Of a DNA stretch of 64,000 bases, positions 38,794-48,049 are shown one piece after another. A program made the translations under genes and the position numbers. The stretch's first letter is position 1. Each line of letters begins with the position of its first letter. The notes beneath the pieces are model-generated. The model had not been told where the DNA came from, made no database searches, and saw only the letters and a program-made list of their open reading frames with translations. This stretch comes from Bradyrhizobium sp. sGM-13 (GTDB lineage Bacteria; Pseudomonadota; Alphaproteobacteria; Rhizobiales; Xanthobacteraceae), in NCBI RefSeq assembly GCF_018398875.1, contig NZ_JAGWDK010000027.1, forward strand, positions 1-64,000, written 5' to 3'.

Positions 38794-40316
38794 ATGATCC
38801 TCACCTTTTCATCAGCGGCTTCGTCCGGCTTTCGCAGCAGACGCACGACCTGCAGGGCGAGCGGAAGCAGCAGCAACGCCATTCCGGCCAAAACGAGGGT
38901 CGTCACCAGCCGGTTTGCAAAGAATATCCCGAGCGATCCCTTCGACATCAGCATGGCCTGCCGGAACGCGTCCTCAGCCTTGTCGCCGATCACGATCGCA
39001 AGCACCAACGGAGCCAACGGATAATGCAACTTCTTGAAGAGATAGCCGACGACACCGAAGCCGAGCATCAAGACGACGTCGAGATAGGAGTTCGAGACCG
39101 AATAGGCGCCCACCACGCAGATGATGACGATCAGGGGGGCGATGACGGCGAAGGGAATGCGCATCAGGGCGGCGAACACGGGAACGGTGAGCAGCACGAG
39201 CGCAACCGCAACGATGTTGCCGACATACATTGAGGCGATCAGCCCCCAGACGAAATCCTTCTGGTCGACGAACAGCATCGGTCCGGGATTCAATCCCCAG
39301 ATCATCAGTCCGCCCATCATGACAGCAGCCGTAGCCGAGCCGGGAATGCCGAGTGAGAGCATCGGCAATAGCGCGCTGGTGCCGGCGGCGTGGTCGGCCG
39401 TCTCGGGCGCGACGATGCCCTCGGCCTCGCCGGTGCCGAAACGCGCGCCATTGCGCGAGAAGCGCTTGGCGATACCGTAGCTCATGAAGGAAGCCGCGGT
39501 CGGACCGCCTGGCGTGATCCCCATCCAGCAGCCGATGGCGGCGCTGCGTAGCAACGCAATGCCGTGCTGCGGCAGACGGCCGAGCGCCCGGAAGACTTCC
39601 CTCCAATCCACCCTCGACGAGACCGCGCGGGCCTGAAACTCCTCCTCCACCGCAATCAGCAACTCGCCGATACCGAACAGCCCCATCACGGCAACGACGA
39701 AGCTGACGCCCTTCACCAGCTCGTCGATACCCATGGTGAGCCGCACGCTGCCCGAGACCGTATCGATGCCGATCGCGGCGATGGCAAAGCCGATCGCGAG
39801 TGCCACCACCGTCTTGATCGGCGCCGCACCGCCCATGCCGACGAAACTGGCGAAGGCGAGGAAATAGACCGCGAAGTATTCGGGCGGTCCGAAGGCGAGC
39901 GCCACCTGTGCCACCCACGAAGCCAGAAACGTAATCAGAATCACGCCGACAAGCGCGCCGAACGCCGCCGAGCCGAAAGCGGTGGCCAGCGCCGTTGTCG
40001 GCCTGCCATCGCGCGCCATCGGATAGCCGTCGAAGGTGGTGGCGACCGACGAAGGTTCGCCCGGGATATTGAACAGAATCGACGTCACCGAGCCGCCGAA
40101 CAACGCGCCCCAATACATGCTCGAGAGCAGGATGATCGCCGACACCGGCTGCATGCCAAAGGTCAGCGGCAGCAATAGCGACACTCCGTTTGGCGCACCA
40201 AGGCCGGGCAAAACGCCGACGAGAATGCCGAGCAGAACGCCGATCACCATCAGCGTCAGGTGCGGAACGGTGATCGCGATGGTGAAACCGTGCAGCAGCG
40301 ATTGAAGGTTTTCCAT
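38790..40316 (-). CDS. tctA: Tripartite tricarboxylate transporter large permease (TctA family)
   Basis: A 508-residue inner-membrane protein with about 11-12 hydrophobic segments. The TctA signatures GVLPGLGAPNGVSLLLPLTF (residues 33-52) and ITPGGPTAASFMSYGIAKRF (about 263-282) are present. PGSATAAVMMGGLMIWGL follows near 320. It forms the main channel for a carboxylate captured by the periplasmic TctC-type protein. It is fifth in the operon. Confidence 0.95.
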   Translation of the reverse strand: MENLQSLLHGFTIAITVPHLTLMVIGVLLGILVGVLPGLGAPNGVSLLLPLTFGMQPVSAIILLSSMYWGALFGGSVTSILFNIPGEPSSVATTFDGYPMARDGRPTTALATAFGSAAFGALVGVILITFLASWVAQVALAFGPPEYFAVYFLAFASFVGMGGAAPIKTVVALAIGFAIAAIGIDTVSGSVRLTMGIDELVKGVSFVVAVMGLFGIGELLIAVEEEFQARAVSSRVDWREVFRALGRLPQHGIALLRSAAIGCWMGITPGGPTAASFMSYGIAKRFSRNGARFGTGEAEGIVAPETADHAAGTSALLPMLSLGIPGSATAAVMMGGLMIWGLNPGPMLFVDQKDFVWGLIASMYVGNIVAVALVLLTVPVFAALMRIPFAVIAPLIVIICVVGAYSVSNSYLDVVLMLGFGVVGYLFKKLHYPLAPLVLAIVIGDKAEDAFRQAMLMSKGSLGIFFANRLVTTLVLAGMALLLLPLALQVVRLLRKPDEAADEKVRII

Positions 40317-40327
40317 CGCCCGTCCCT

Positions 40328-40810
40328 TCAGAAACCGAACGCGGCGGCGAGCGCGCCGTGCGGCAGCGACACCTGGAACATGCGCTCGAACACGACGTAA
40401 AGCGCAAGCGGCGTAGCCGCGGCGATGACAAGCGCGCGCAAGACCGATTGCCGTTTCGGCAACGCCAGGACCGCAAAAACGTAGCCCGCCGAGGCGAGAT
40501 ACATTCCAACCATTGGAATGACGGCGACGAAAATCGCGGCTGGAACGAACAAGCCCGCGAGGCGGCGCAACTCGGATGGCGTGATGGCTGTCCTGACCAT
40601 TGCGAGGGTGCCGCGCCCCATGGCGCCCTGCCCCATGGTGTAAAGGCTGCCGAGTACGATGATGATGCCGGTCAGGAACGGAAACGTACCGGCATCGACG
40701 CCGGCGCTCGACCAGCCGATGCCGTTGTCGATGCTAGAAACAACGACAACGACGCCAAAGAATCCAGTCAGCGCCGCGGCGACTATCTCGAGCGCGCGTC
40801 GTGATATCAT
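40328..40810 (-). CDS. tctB: Tripartite tricarboxylate transporter small permease (TctB family)
   Basis: A 160-residue protein with four hydrophobic segments (about 8-30, 40-62, 82-112, 120-150). It has the TctB-like start and the VDAGTFPFLTGIIIVLGSLY segment. Together with TctA it forms the membrane part of the importer. It lies 11 bases upstream of tctA and 10 bases downstream of tctC. Confidence 0.9.
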   Translation of the reverse strand: MISRRALEIVAAALTGFFGVVVVVSSIDNGIGWSSAGVDAGTFPFLTGIIIVLGSLYTMGQGAMGRGTLAMVRTAITPSELRRLAGLFVPAAIFVAVIPMVGMYLASAGYVFAVLALPKRQSVLRALVIAAATPLALYVVFERMFQVSLPHGALAAAFGF

Positions 40811-40820
40811 CGGTCCGGCC

Positions 40821-41813
40821 CTACTTCACCAGCCAGCCCTGTTCGCCCGCGACCTGCTTTACATGTTCGAGGTCCTGCTTGATGAAGTTGTCGAGCGCAG
40901 CGCCGGTCAGGAAGGTATCAACCTGCGAGGTCTTTTCGATGTAATCCTTCCATTCCGGCGTCGCCTGCACCTTCTTCAATAGATCGACGTAGAACGCCGC
41001 CTGCTCCGGGCTGACCTTGCCGGGCAGCCACACCGTGCGCGGCTGCTCATATTGCGAAATCGCAAGCCCTTGCTCGACACAGGTCGGCACGTCGCTCCAG
41101 CCTTCTGACGTCGTGACCTTCGGCCCCTGCGGCAACCGCTTCGGGCTGAACGCGCAAAGCGGACGCTGGGTGCTGCCGCGCCATTGCCCAAGACTCTCGG
41201 AGGGATTGTTGACGTGGGCATCGATGTGGCCGCCGGCCAGTTGCACGGCAGCCTCAGCGCCGCTCTTGAATGGGATGTAGGTGAATTTGACGCGCGCCGC
41301 CTTCTCGATCATCCGCGTCAGCACCTCGTCGGTGTCCTTGGACTGCGCGCCGCCCATCTTGAACTCGGTCGCGGCCGCCGCCTTGAGAAAGTCGCCCGCC
41401 GTCTTGTAGGGCGCGTCCTGTTTCACCCACAGCAGGAATTCGTCCTGCGCCATCGCGGCGATCGGGGTGAGATCGGTGTAGTTGAAGGCGACTTTGGAAA
41501 CGAGCGGTTGCTGCCACGCGTTCGAGGTACCGAAGATTACCTTGTAGGGATCGCCGGCGGACGCCTTGCCGTAGACATAGCCTTCCGCCCCGCTGCCGCC
41601 GCCCTTGTTGACGACCACGATCGGCTGGTCGGTCAGCTTGTATTTGGTAACGATGCTCTGGACGGCGCGCGCAAGATTGTCGGTGCCGCCGCCCGGTCCC
41701 GCGGTAGCGACGAATTCGATCGGCTTCTGCGGCTGCCAGGCCGCGGTGGCCGGGAGCGCGCCCGCGAGCATGAAAGCCGTCGTGGACAGCAGCAGTTTTG
41801 ACGTGATCTTCAT
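40821..41813 (-). CDS. tctC: Tripartite tricarboxylate transporter substrate-binding protein (TctC/Bug family)
   Basis: A 330-residue periplasmic protein with a signal peptide (MKITSKLLLSTTAFMLAGAL, cleaved after ATA). The Bug-type loop WQPQKPIEFVATAGPGGGTD follows. It captures an unknown carboxylate. A perfect ribosome site, GGGGAGGA, is 4-5 bases before the ATG at 41813, which fixes this start against a 58-codon upstream extension. Confidence 0.94.
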   Translation of the reverse strand: MKITSKLLLSTTAFMLAGALPATAAWQPQKPIEFVATAGPGGGTDNLARAVQSIVTKYKLTDQPIVVVNKGGGSGAEGYVYGKASAGDPYKVIFGTSNAWQQPLVSKVAFNYTDLTPIAAMAQDEFLLWVKQDAPYKTAGDFLKAAAATEFKMGGAQSKDTDEVLTRMIEKAARVKFTYIPFKSGAEAAVQLAGGHIDAHVNNPSESLGQWRGSTQRPLCAFSPKRLPQGPKVTTSEGWSDVPTCVEQGLAISQYEQPRTVWLPGKVSPEQAAFYVDLLKKVQATPEWKDYIEKTSQVDTFLTGAALDNFIKQDLEHVKQVAGEQGWLVK

Positions 41814-41865
41814 GGTTTCCTCCCCGTAGGCATTTCTTGTTGTCGTTCGTATTTTCGTTTTCTCG

Positions 41866-43119
41866 TCAGGCGACTTGCTCCTTGCGGCCGGCCGAGGCGG
41901 CAACGATCGCACCCTCCCGCTCGAACGCGTCGATCTGCGCCTGATCAAAACCATGTTCGCGCAGCACCTCGCGCGTATGCTCTCCATAAACAGGCGCGCC
42001 CGAACGCACCTTTCCGGGCGTCGCCGAGAATTTGACCGGCAGCCCGATCGTCTTCACCGGTCCGAGCGTCGAATGTTCGACCTCAACCACCATCTCGCGC
42101 GCGAGCGTCTGCGGATCGCTCAACGCTTCCAGCATGTCGTGCACGGGGCCGCAGGGCACGCCCTTCTCGTCAAGTGCCGCCAGCCAATGCGCCCGCGTCT
42201 GTTTGCGGAAACGCCCGCTCAATTCGGCTTCGAGCTCCTTCAGATTCGCCATGCGGTCGGAGCCGTTGACGAAGCGCGGGTCGTAAGCCAGCTCCAGCGC
42301 GCCAAGCGCTTCAAGCATCAATAGCCAGTGCTTCTTGTTGGCGCCGCCTACCACGAGCCAGCCATCGGATGCCTCGAACGCCTGATACGGTGCGTTGAGC
42401 GGATGGGCCGAGCCCATGGCGCGCGGCGCCATGTTGCTGGCGAGCGCAATGGTCGACTGCCAATAGGTCTGAACCAGCGCCGCCTCGTAGAGCGAGGTCT
42501 CCACCCATTGCCCTTCACCGGTCTTGAGCCGGTGCGAATAGGCGGCAAGGATGCCCATGCTGGCGAGGAGTCCAGCCGTGATATCGGACAGCGGCGGGCC
42601 GCATTTCACCGGCGGACCATCCGGCCGTTCGCCCGTGAAACTCATGATGCCGCTCATCGCCTGGGCGACCAGATCGAAGCCCCGGCGATGCTTGTACGGG
42701 CCGGTTCGGCCGAAACCGGAGAGCGAGCAATAGATCAGCGCCGGAAAATCCCGATGCAGCTCCTCATAGCCGAAGCCTAACCGTTCCATCGCGCCCGGCG
42801 CGAAATTCTCGACCAGCACGTCGGCGTCAGCGATCAGCCGCCGCAGCACTTCCTTGCCGCCTGCGGTCTTCAGGTCGAGCACGATGCCCCGCTTGTTGCG
42901 GTTCATCATCAGGAAGGAGGCCGCCTCGTCGCCGATCTTCGGTGGCACCGAGTGCCGCGTGTCGTCGCCATTTGGCCATTTCTCGATCTTGATGACATCG
43001 GCGCCCATGTCGGCCAGCATCAGCGTGCAGGTCGGTCCCGCCATCACATGGGTGAGATCGATGACCTTGAGGCCGACAAGCGGCCCCGAACGCGGCGTCG
43101 TGTCGTTTTGAAGGGACAT
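41866..43119 (-). CDS. CaiB/BaiF (class III) CoA-transferase
   Basis: A 417-residue enzyme. VGLKVIDLTHVMAGPTCTLM is the family start, and MNRNKRGIVLDLKTAGGKEV lies at about 72-91. The catalytic Asp is Asp179 in GPPLSDITAGLL. It moves CoA between carboxylic acids (formyl-CoA transferase type). Its operon with a carboxylate importer suggests that it activates the imported acid. It starts 8 bases after the hydratase-like gene; the open frame runs 8 codons further, but the ATG at 43119 fits homologs best. Confidence 0.92.
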   Translation of the reverse strand: MSLQNDTTPRSGPLVGLKVIDLTHVMAGPTCTLMLADMGADVIKIEKWPNGDDTRHSVPPKIGDEAASFLMMNRNKRGIVLDLKTAGGKEVLRRLIADADVLVENFAPGAMERLGFGYEELHRDFPALIYCSLSGFGRTGPYKHRRGFDLVAQAMSGIMSFTGERPDGPPVKCGPPLSDITAGLLASMGILAAYSHRLKTGEGQWVETSLYEAALVQTYWQSTIALASNMAPRAMGSAHPLNAPYQAFEASDGWLVVGGANKKHWLLMLEALGALELAYDPRFVNGSDRMANLKELEAELSGRFRKQTRAHWLAALDEKGVPCGPVHDMLEALSDPQTLAREMVVEVEHSTLGPVKTIGLPVKFSATPGKVRSGAPVYGEHTREVLREHGFDQAQIDAFEREGAIVAASAGRKEQVA

Positions 43120-43127
43120 GCGGGCTC

Positions 43128-43928
43128 CTATTGGCCGCGCCATTGCGGCGCACGCTTGGTGAGAAACGCGTCGAGCCCTTCACGGAAATCCTGGCTGGTG
43201 TAGCACATCAGGATGAGGTCCTCGCCCTCCTCGCGCGTCAGCCGTTTCTGCAGCCGGGCGACTGCCTGCTTGGTCGCGCTCAGCGTGAGCGGCGCGTTGC
43301 CGGCAACGAGCCGTGCGATCTCGTCGGCGCGCCTGTCGAGCGCGGCCAGATCATCGACGATCTCGTTGAGCAGGCCCACCGAGGCCGCCTCCTCGGCTTC
43401 GACAAGCCGTGCCGTGAAGATCAGATCCTTGACGCGCGCCGGGCCGATCAACGCGGTGATGCGGCTGACATTCGACATCGACAGGCAGTTGCCGAGCGTG
43501 CGCGCGATCGGAAACCCCATCCGCGTGCTTCTTGTGCCGATGCGGAGGTCACAGCATGCCGCTATTCCCGCGCCGCCGCCGGTGCAGGCGCCATTAATAG
43601 CGGCAATGGTCGGCACCCGGCATGTTTCGAGGATGCCGAGCACGCGGTCGATGCGGTTCTCGTAGTCGAGCCCATCCTGCGGCGCCTTGAAGGCCCGGAA
43701 CTGGTTGATGTCGGTGCCCGCTGCAAACGCCTTGTCGCCGGCGCCCCGCAGCAGCAGCACCTTGATCGCGCGGTCGCGGTTGGCGCGCTCGCAGATCTCG
43801 GCCAGCCGCTCGTACATCGCGAAGGTGAAGGCGTTGCGCGCCTGCGGTCTGTTGAAGGTTACCCGGCCGATACCGTCATCGAGGGCAAACAGGAGGTCAT
43901 CCTCCCCTACAGTCGCGTCCTGATCCAT
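43128..43928 (-). CDS. Enoyl-CoA hydratase/isomerase family protein lacking both catalytic Glu
   Basis: A 266-residue crotonase-fold protein with the oxyanion-hole motifs FAAGTDINQF (about 68-77) and AINGACTGGGAGIAACCDLR (110-129). In true hydratases, glutamates sit where this protein has Gly121 and Ile141 (GFPIARTLG). It is therefore more likely a hydrolase, isomerase or other variant than a hydratase. It is the first gene of the operon and faces gntR. Confidence 0.88.
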   Translation of the reverse strand: MDQDATVGEDDLLFALDDGIGRVTFNRPQARNAFTFAMYERLAEICERANRDRAIKVLLLRGAGDKAFAAGTDINQFRAFKAPQDGLDYENRIDRVLGILETCRVPTIAAINGACTGGGAGIAACCDLRIGTRSTRMGFPIARTLGNCLSMSNVSRITALIGPARVKDLIFTARLVEAEEAASVGLLNEIVDDLAALDRRADEIARLVAGNAPLTLSATKQAVARLQKRLTREEGEDLILMCYTSQDFREGLDAFLTKRAPQWRGQ

Positions 43929-43964
43929 GCCGCCGGCCCTTTCTTAATCGACCTTAACCAATTC

Positions 43965-44035
43965 TGAATGCAAAAAGGTGGTTTATCAAGCTGTAACCAG
44001 CCGAACTCCGATGATATAATCTATTTTTGCATTCA
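43965..44035. promoter_or_regulatory. Inverted pair of 12-bp arms between divergent genes (GntR operator candidate)
   Basis: TGAATGCAAAAA (43965-43976) and its exact complement TTTTTGCATTCA (44024-44035) lie 47 bases apart. A TATAAT box (44015-44020) sits just before the second arm and would start transcription of gntR near 44027. A dimeric regulator binding both arms could block both directions. Confidence 0.65.
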
Positions 44036-44052
44036 AATTGGGTCCTTACGGG

Positions 44053-44715
44053 ATGCTTCATGAGGAAGTCGTAGGCCGCGTCCGCGCCATGTTGCTCGAT
44101 GGCGAGATCCCGCCGGGCGCGCGGATTCCCGAGCGCGACCTCTGTGAAAAGCTGCAGATCTCGCGCACGCCGCTGCGCGAAGCCCTCAAGGTGCTCGCCG
44201 CCGAGGGCCTGGTTCAATTGCTGCCGAACCGCGGCTCGCGCGCGGCCAGGCTGACCGACAAGGACATGCGCGACCTGTTCGAGGTGTGCCAGGGGCTCGA
44301 AGCGCTGGCCGGCGAACTCGCCTGCGAGCGCATCACCGATGCCGAGGTCGCCGAGATCGCCGCCGTCCACGCCGCGATGGTGCGGCACTACGGCGATCGC
44401 GACCTTCTCCAATACTACCGCTGCAACCGCACCATCCACGAGGCGATCATCGCCGCGGCCGGCAACCCGGTGCTGTCGGGCCTATATGAATCCGTCACGG
44501 CCCGCATTCGGCGTGCGCGCTACGTCACGCCGATGACACCGCGGCGCTGGGCGCTGGCCGTGCAGGAGCACGAAGCGATCCTCAATGCACTCCAACGCCG
44601 CGACGGCGTGGGGCTGTCGCATATCTTGCGCGCGCATCTGCGCCACAAGCGCGAGGAAGTCTTGCAGGCCGGCTTCGCGGAGACCGAGCCGCAAGATGAG
44701 GCTCGCGCGTCGTAG
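44053..44715 (+). CDS. GntR-family transcriptional regulator (FadR/FCD type)
   Basis: A 220-residue regulator. The N-terminal winged HTH is MLLDGEIPPGARIPERDLCE, then LQISRTPLREALKVLAAEGL and LPNRGSRAARLT. The C-terminal FCD domain has the conserved helices (LFEVCQGLEALAGELACERI, later IHEAIIAAAGNPVLSGLYES) and histidines typical of metal/acid sensing. I chose the ATG at 44053; an in-frame TTG five codons earlier is unlikely. It is divergent from the carboxylate operon and probably controls it. Confidence 0.92.
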   Translation: MLHEEVVGRVRAMLLDGEIPPGARIPERDLCEKLQISRTPLREALKVLAAEGLVQLLPNRGSRAARLTDKDMRDLFEVCQGLEALAGELACERITDAEVAEIAAVHAAMVRHYGDRDLLQYYRCNRTIHEAIIAAAGNPVLSGLYESVTARIRRARYVTPMTPRRWALAVQEHEAILNALQRRDGVGLSHILRAHLRHKREEVLQAGFAETEPQDEARAS

Positions 44716-44994
44716 CAGCGTCTGGCCTGACGCGGATTCGCATCCGAAGCGCCCATCCATCTCTACCCGCATTCGGCCGTTGCTACGCCCACGCCGAGAC
44801 GACCCCGGTGTTTTGCGGAGCGGTTTTCCCAAAACGATAACTACCCGTTCACCATGACGGCGAATCCCGCCGTGCGATCGACCAAATAATTCAACCCTCA
44901 AGTTCCCTTATACCTTTGATGCCTAGTCATACCTCCGGGGATGGCTGCCATTGCCGTGCAGTTGGGGCCTCCCTGCGTAAGAGTAGTAAAGCGT

Positions 44995-45789
44995 ATGAAC
45001 ATCGCACGTGTCGTCGTTCTGACCATCGCATTGAGTGCCGGCGGCGTTGCCGCCTATCTCGCCCGTGGCACCGAAGAACAACCCCGCCCGGCGGCCGAAC
45101 CGGTCGCACAGTTGCCGACGGTGGAAATCCTGGTCACGAAGTCCGACATCGGGCTCGGCCAGCCAGTCAAGGCCGAGGATCTGCAATGGCAGGCCTGGCC
45201 GGCCGCGACCGCCGGCAGCAATCTGATCAACCGCGCCAGCAAGGCCGAAGCTATCAACGAAATCGCCGGCTCGATCGCGCGCAGCCCGTTTTTCGCTGGT
45301 GAGCCGATCCGCGAACAGAAACTGGTCAAGGCCAATGGCTCCGGCTTCATGGCAGCCATCCTTCCGACCGGCTCGCGGGCGCTCTCAACCGAGATCTCGC
45401 CGGAAACCGGCGCCGGCGGCTTCATCCTGCCCAACGACCGTGTCGACGTCATCCTCTCCAAGCGTGACAAGAATCCGGACGGCAAGGGAGCCGACGTCGT
45501 CATATCGGAAATCATTCTCTCCAACATCCGCGTGCTGGCGATCGATCAGGCGCCGAAGGAAAAAGAGGGCAGCAACTCCCTCGTCGGCCGCACCGCCACA
45601 CTCGAACTAAAGCCCGAGCAGGCCGAGACGCTGGCGCGCGCGCGCCAGACCGGCACGCTATCGCTCGCGTTGCGCAGCATCACCGACGCGGCGGCCGAAG
45701 GCCGCTCCGAGGAACAGGCTCAAAAACGAAGCGAGAGCGTCAACGTGGTTCGCTACGGGATCGCCAATCAAACGACGGCACAGAAGTGA
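44995..45789 (+). CDS. cpaB: Flp/Tad pilus assembly protein CpaB
   Basis: A 264-residue protein with an N-terminal membrane anchor (MNIARVVVLTIALSAGGVAA). A SAF domain (VEILVTKSDIGLGQPVKAED) and the RcpC/CpaB domain (TEISPETGAGGFILPNDRVD) follow. It belongs to the Tad secretion machine in the periplasm with CpaC. The frame opens 18 codons earlier, but the ATG at 44995 begins the anchor. It is the first gene of cpaBCDE. The 279 bases upstream of it hold no prepilin or peptidase gene. Confidence 0.92.
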   Translation: MNIARVVVLTIALSAGGVAAYLARGTEEQPRPAAEPVAQLPTVEILVTKSDIGLGQPVKAEDLQWQAWPAATAGSNLINRASKAEAINEIAGSIARSPFFAGEPIREQKLVKANGSGFMAAILPTGSRALSTEISPETGAGGFILPNDRVDVILSKRDKNPDGKGADVVISEIILSNIRVLAIDQAPKEKEGSNSLVGRTATLELKPEQAETLARARQTGTLSLALRSITDAAAEGRSEEQAQKRSESVNVVRYGIANQTTAQK

Positions 45790-45806
45790 CCGAAAGGACG
45801 CCCGAT

Positions 45807-47267
45807 ATGAAGTTTGGGGAAAATCAGTCAGCGATGCGAACCGTGGCGGTGCGCACCCTGTTATTGTCGGCTGTCGCCGCGCTGACGCTCGGGCCGCTGC
45901 TGCCCGTGGTCGCAGCCGAGTCCGACAAGGATCCGGTGACGACGTCTGCCATCGGCCCGGTCAAGATGCGCTTCCTATCGCTGGGCATCGGCAAGTCGGT
46001 TGTCGTCGACCTGCCGCGCGATGTGAAGGATGTGCTGGTCGCCGACCCAAAGATCGCCAACGCCGTCATTCGCTCCCCGCAACGCGCCTATATCATCGGC
46101 GGCGCCGTCGGCCAGACCAACGTGGTGTTTTTCGACGGTGACGGCCAGCAGATCGCCTCCTACGACATCGCAGTCAAGCGTGATCTCAACGGTGTGCGCG
46201 CCGCGCTGCGGCAGTCGTTGCCGGGGATTCAGATCGAGGGCGTCGGCGACAGCGTGCTGCTGACCGGCTCGGTTTCGAGCCCAGTCGAAGCCCAGCAGGC
46301 TGGCGAGATCGCCGCCCGGCTGGTCGGCGGATCCGAGAAAGTCGTCAACTCGATCGTCGTTCGCGGCCGCGACCAGGTGATGTTGAAGGTCACTGTCGCG
46401 GAAGTCCGGCGGGATGTCGTCAAACAGATGGGTGTCGATCTCAGCGCCCAATTGAATGTCGGCAATACGACTGTGAATTTCAACAATACCAATCCCTTCA
46501 CTGCAAACAACGCGGCCCTCGTCCCCGGCAATGGCCTGGGCATAGCAGCCGGCACGATGCCGTCGGTCCAGGCGGTGCTTCGCGCGATGGAAAAGGCCGG
46601 TGTCGTGAAGACGCTCGCCGAACCCAATCTGACAGCGATATCAGGCGAATCCGCAACGTTTATCTCGGGCGGTGAATTTCCCATTCCAACCGGCGTGAGC
46701 TGCCAAACAACAACGGATGGTGGCATCGGAAATTGCGTCCGGACCGTCAGCTTCAAGAAGTTCGGCATCTCGCTCAACTTCACGCCGGTCGTACTGTCCG
46801 AGGGACGGATCAGCCTGCGGGTGATGACGGAAGTCTCGGAAGTCTCGACCGAGAACTCTCTGAGCGGCGGCGCAGGTGGGACAACCATTCCCTCGATCAA
46901 GACCCGCCGCGCCGAGACGACGCTGGAAATACCCTCCGGCGGTTCGATAGCGATGGCCGGCCTGATCCAGGAGCAAACCAAGCAGGCCATCAACGGGCTG
47001 CCGGGGCTCGATCAATTGCCGGTGCTGGGCGCGCTGTTCCGTAGCCAGGACTTCGTCAACAACCAGACCGAGCTGATGGTCATCGTGACGCCCTACGTCG
47101 TGCGCGCGGTCGCGCAGAAGGAGCTGTCGCGGCCCGACGATGGGTTTGCGCCGGCATCCGACTCCCAATCCACGCTGCTCGGGCGTATCAACCGGATCTA
47201 CGGCGTCGCCGCTCGCATCGATCCCGTCAGTGACGTCCAGGGCAATTTCGGCTTCATCATCGATTGA
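45807..47267 (+). CDS. cpaC: Flp/Tad pilus secretin CpaC
   Basis: A 486-residue outer-membrane secretin. The signal peptide ends near VVAAE. The N-terminal domain with LGIGKSVVVDLPRDVKDVLV is followed by a BON-like domain (GIQIEGVGDSVLLTGSVSSP, about 145-164). The secretin core (VVKTLAEPNLTAISGESATF, about 267-286, and VPIPTG-type gate FPIPTGVSC) and the final VIVTPYVVRAV come next. AAAGGA lies 8-9 bases before the ATG at 45807. It should form the pore through which the pilus leaves. Confidence 0.94.
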   Translation: MKFGENQSAMRTVAVRTLLLSAVAALTLGPLLPVVAAESDKDPVTTSAIGPVKMRFLSLGIGKSVVVDLPRDVKDVLVADPKIANAVIRSPQRAYIIGGAVGQTNVVFFDGDGQQIASYDIAVKRDLNGVRAALRQSLPGIQIEGVGDSVLLTGSVSSPVEAQQAGEIAARLVGGSEKVVNSIVVRGRDQVMLKVTVAEVRRDVVKQMGVDLSAQLNVGNTTVNFNNTNPFTANNAALVPGNGLGIAAGTMPSVQAVLRAMEKAGVVKTLAEPNLTAISGESATFISGGEFPIPTGVSCQTTTDGGIGNCVRTVSFKKFGISLNFTPVVLSEGRISLRVMTEVSEVSTENSLSGGAGGTTIPSIKTRRAETTLEIPSGGSIAMAGLIQEQTKQAINGLPGLDQLPVLGALFRSQDFVNNQTELMVIVTPYVVRAVAQKELSRPDDGFAPASDSQSTLLGRINRIYGVAARIDPVSDVQGNFGFIID

Positions 47268-47308
47268 GACCGCAGAACTGTTCACCGAGTGGGGACGAGG
47301 ACAGAACG

Positions 47309-48049
47309 ATGACAACGAAAATTCCGCTCCATCGCGTCAAGGCTTTGGGCATTCTTGGTGCCCTCCTCGGCCTTTCGGCGGCGCTCGGGGCCTGCACGCC
47401 GCAGACCGCGGAAATCGTGACCGCCAGCGTATCAGATGATTACCGCCACCGTCATCCGATCGCCGTGACCGAAGCCAACCACTCGATCGTCGTGTTCGTG
47501 GGTCATGCCCGCGGCGGCCTCTCCGGGCCGCAGCGCACCGACGTCATGGGCCTGGCGCGGACCTGGGCGCGCGAAGGCACTGGCGCGATCATTGCGGACG
47601 TCCCGATCGATACGCCCAATGCCCGCGCGGCTGCGGCGACGTTTCGGGAAATCCAGTCGGTGCTAATGGCGGGCGGCGTGCCCTCGCGCGCCATCACGCT
47701 GCATCACTACCGTCCCGACGATATCAGGACCTTGCCGACGATCAGGCTGAGCTATCCGAAGATCAAGGCGGTGGCCGGTCCGTGCGGCCTGTGGCCGCAA
47801 GACCTCGGCCCGAACATCGACAACGTCGCCTACAACGAAAACCGCCAATACCATAATTTTGGCTGCGCCACCCAGCGCAACCTGGCGGCGATGATCGACA
47901 ATCCGGCGGACCTCGAGCAGCCGCGTCCAGAGACCGCCGCCTACACGCCGCGGCGCAGTATCGCCTTTGACAAATATCGCAAGGGCGTTGCGACCGAGAC
48001 CACCTACCCCGAAGCCGACAAGGCCAAACTCAGCGATACAGGCAAATGA
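47309..48049 (+). CDS. cpaD: Tad pilus assembly lipoprotein CpaD
   Basis: A 246-residue CpaD-family protein. The N-terminus ends in a lipobox LGAC near residues 29-32, so it is a lipoprotein. DDYRHRHPIAVTEANHSIVV (about 46-65) and CGLWPQDLGPNIDNVAYNEN, with NFGCATQRNLAAMI, are CpaD hallmarks. It probably helps place the secretin in the outer membrane. GAGGA lies 8 bases before the ATG; it overlaps cpaE by 4 bases. Confidence 0.93.
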   Translation: MTTKIPLHRVKALGILGALLGLSAALGACTPQTAEIVTASVSDDYRHRHPIAVTEANHSIVVFVGHARGGLSGPQRTDVMGLARTWAREGTGAIIADVPIDTPNARAAAATFREIQSVLMAGGVPSRAITLHHYRPDDIRTLPTIRLSYPKIKAVAGPCGLWPQDLGPNIDNVAYNENRQYHNFGCATQRNLAAMIDNPADLEQPRPETAAYTPRRSIAFDKYRKGVATETTYPEADKAKLSDTGK

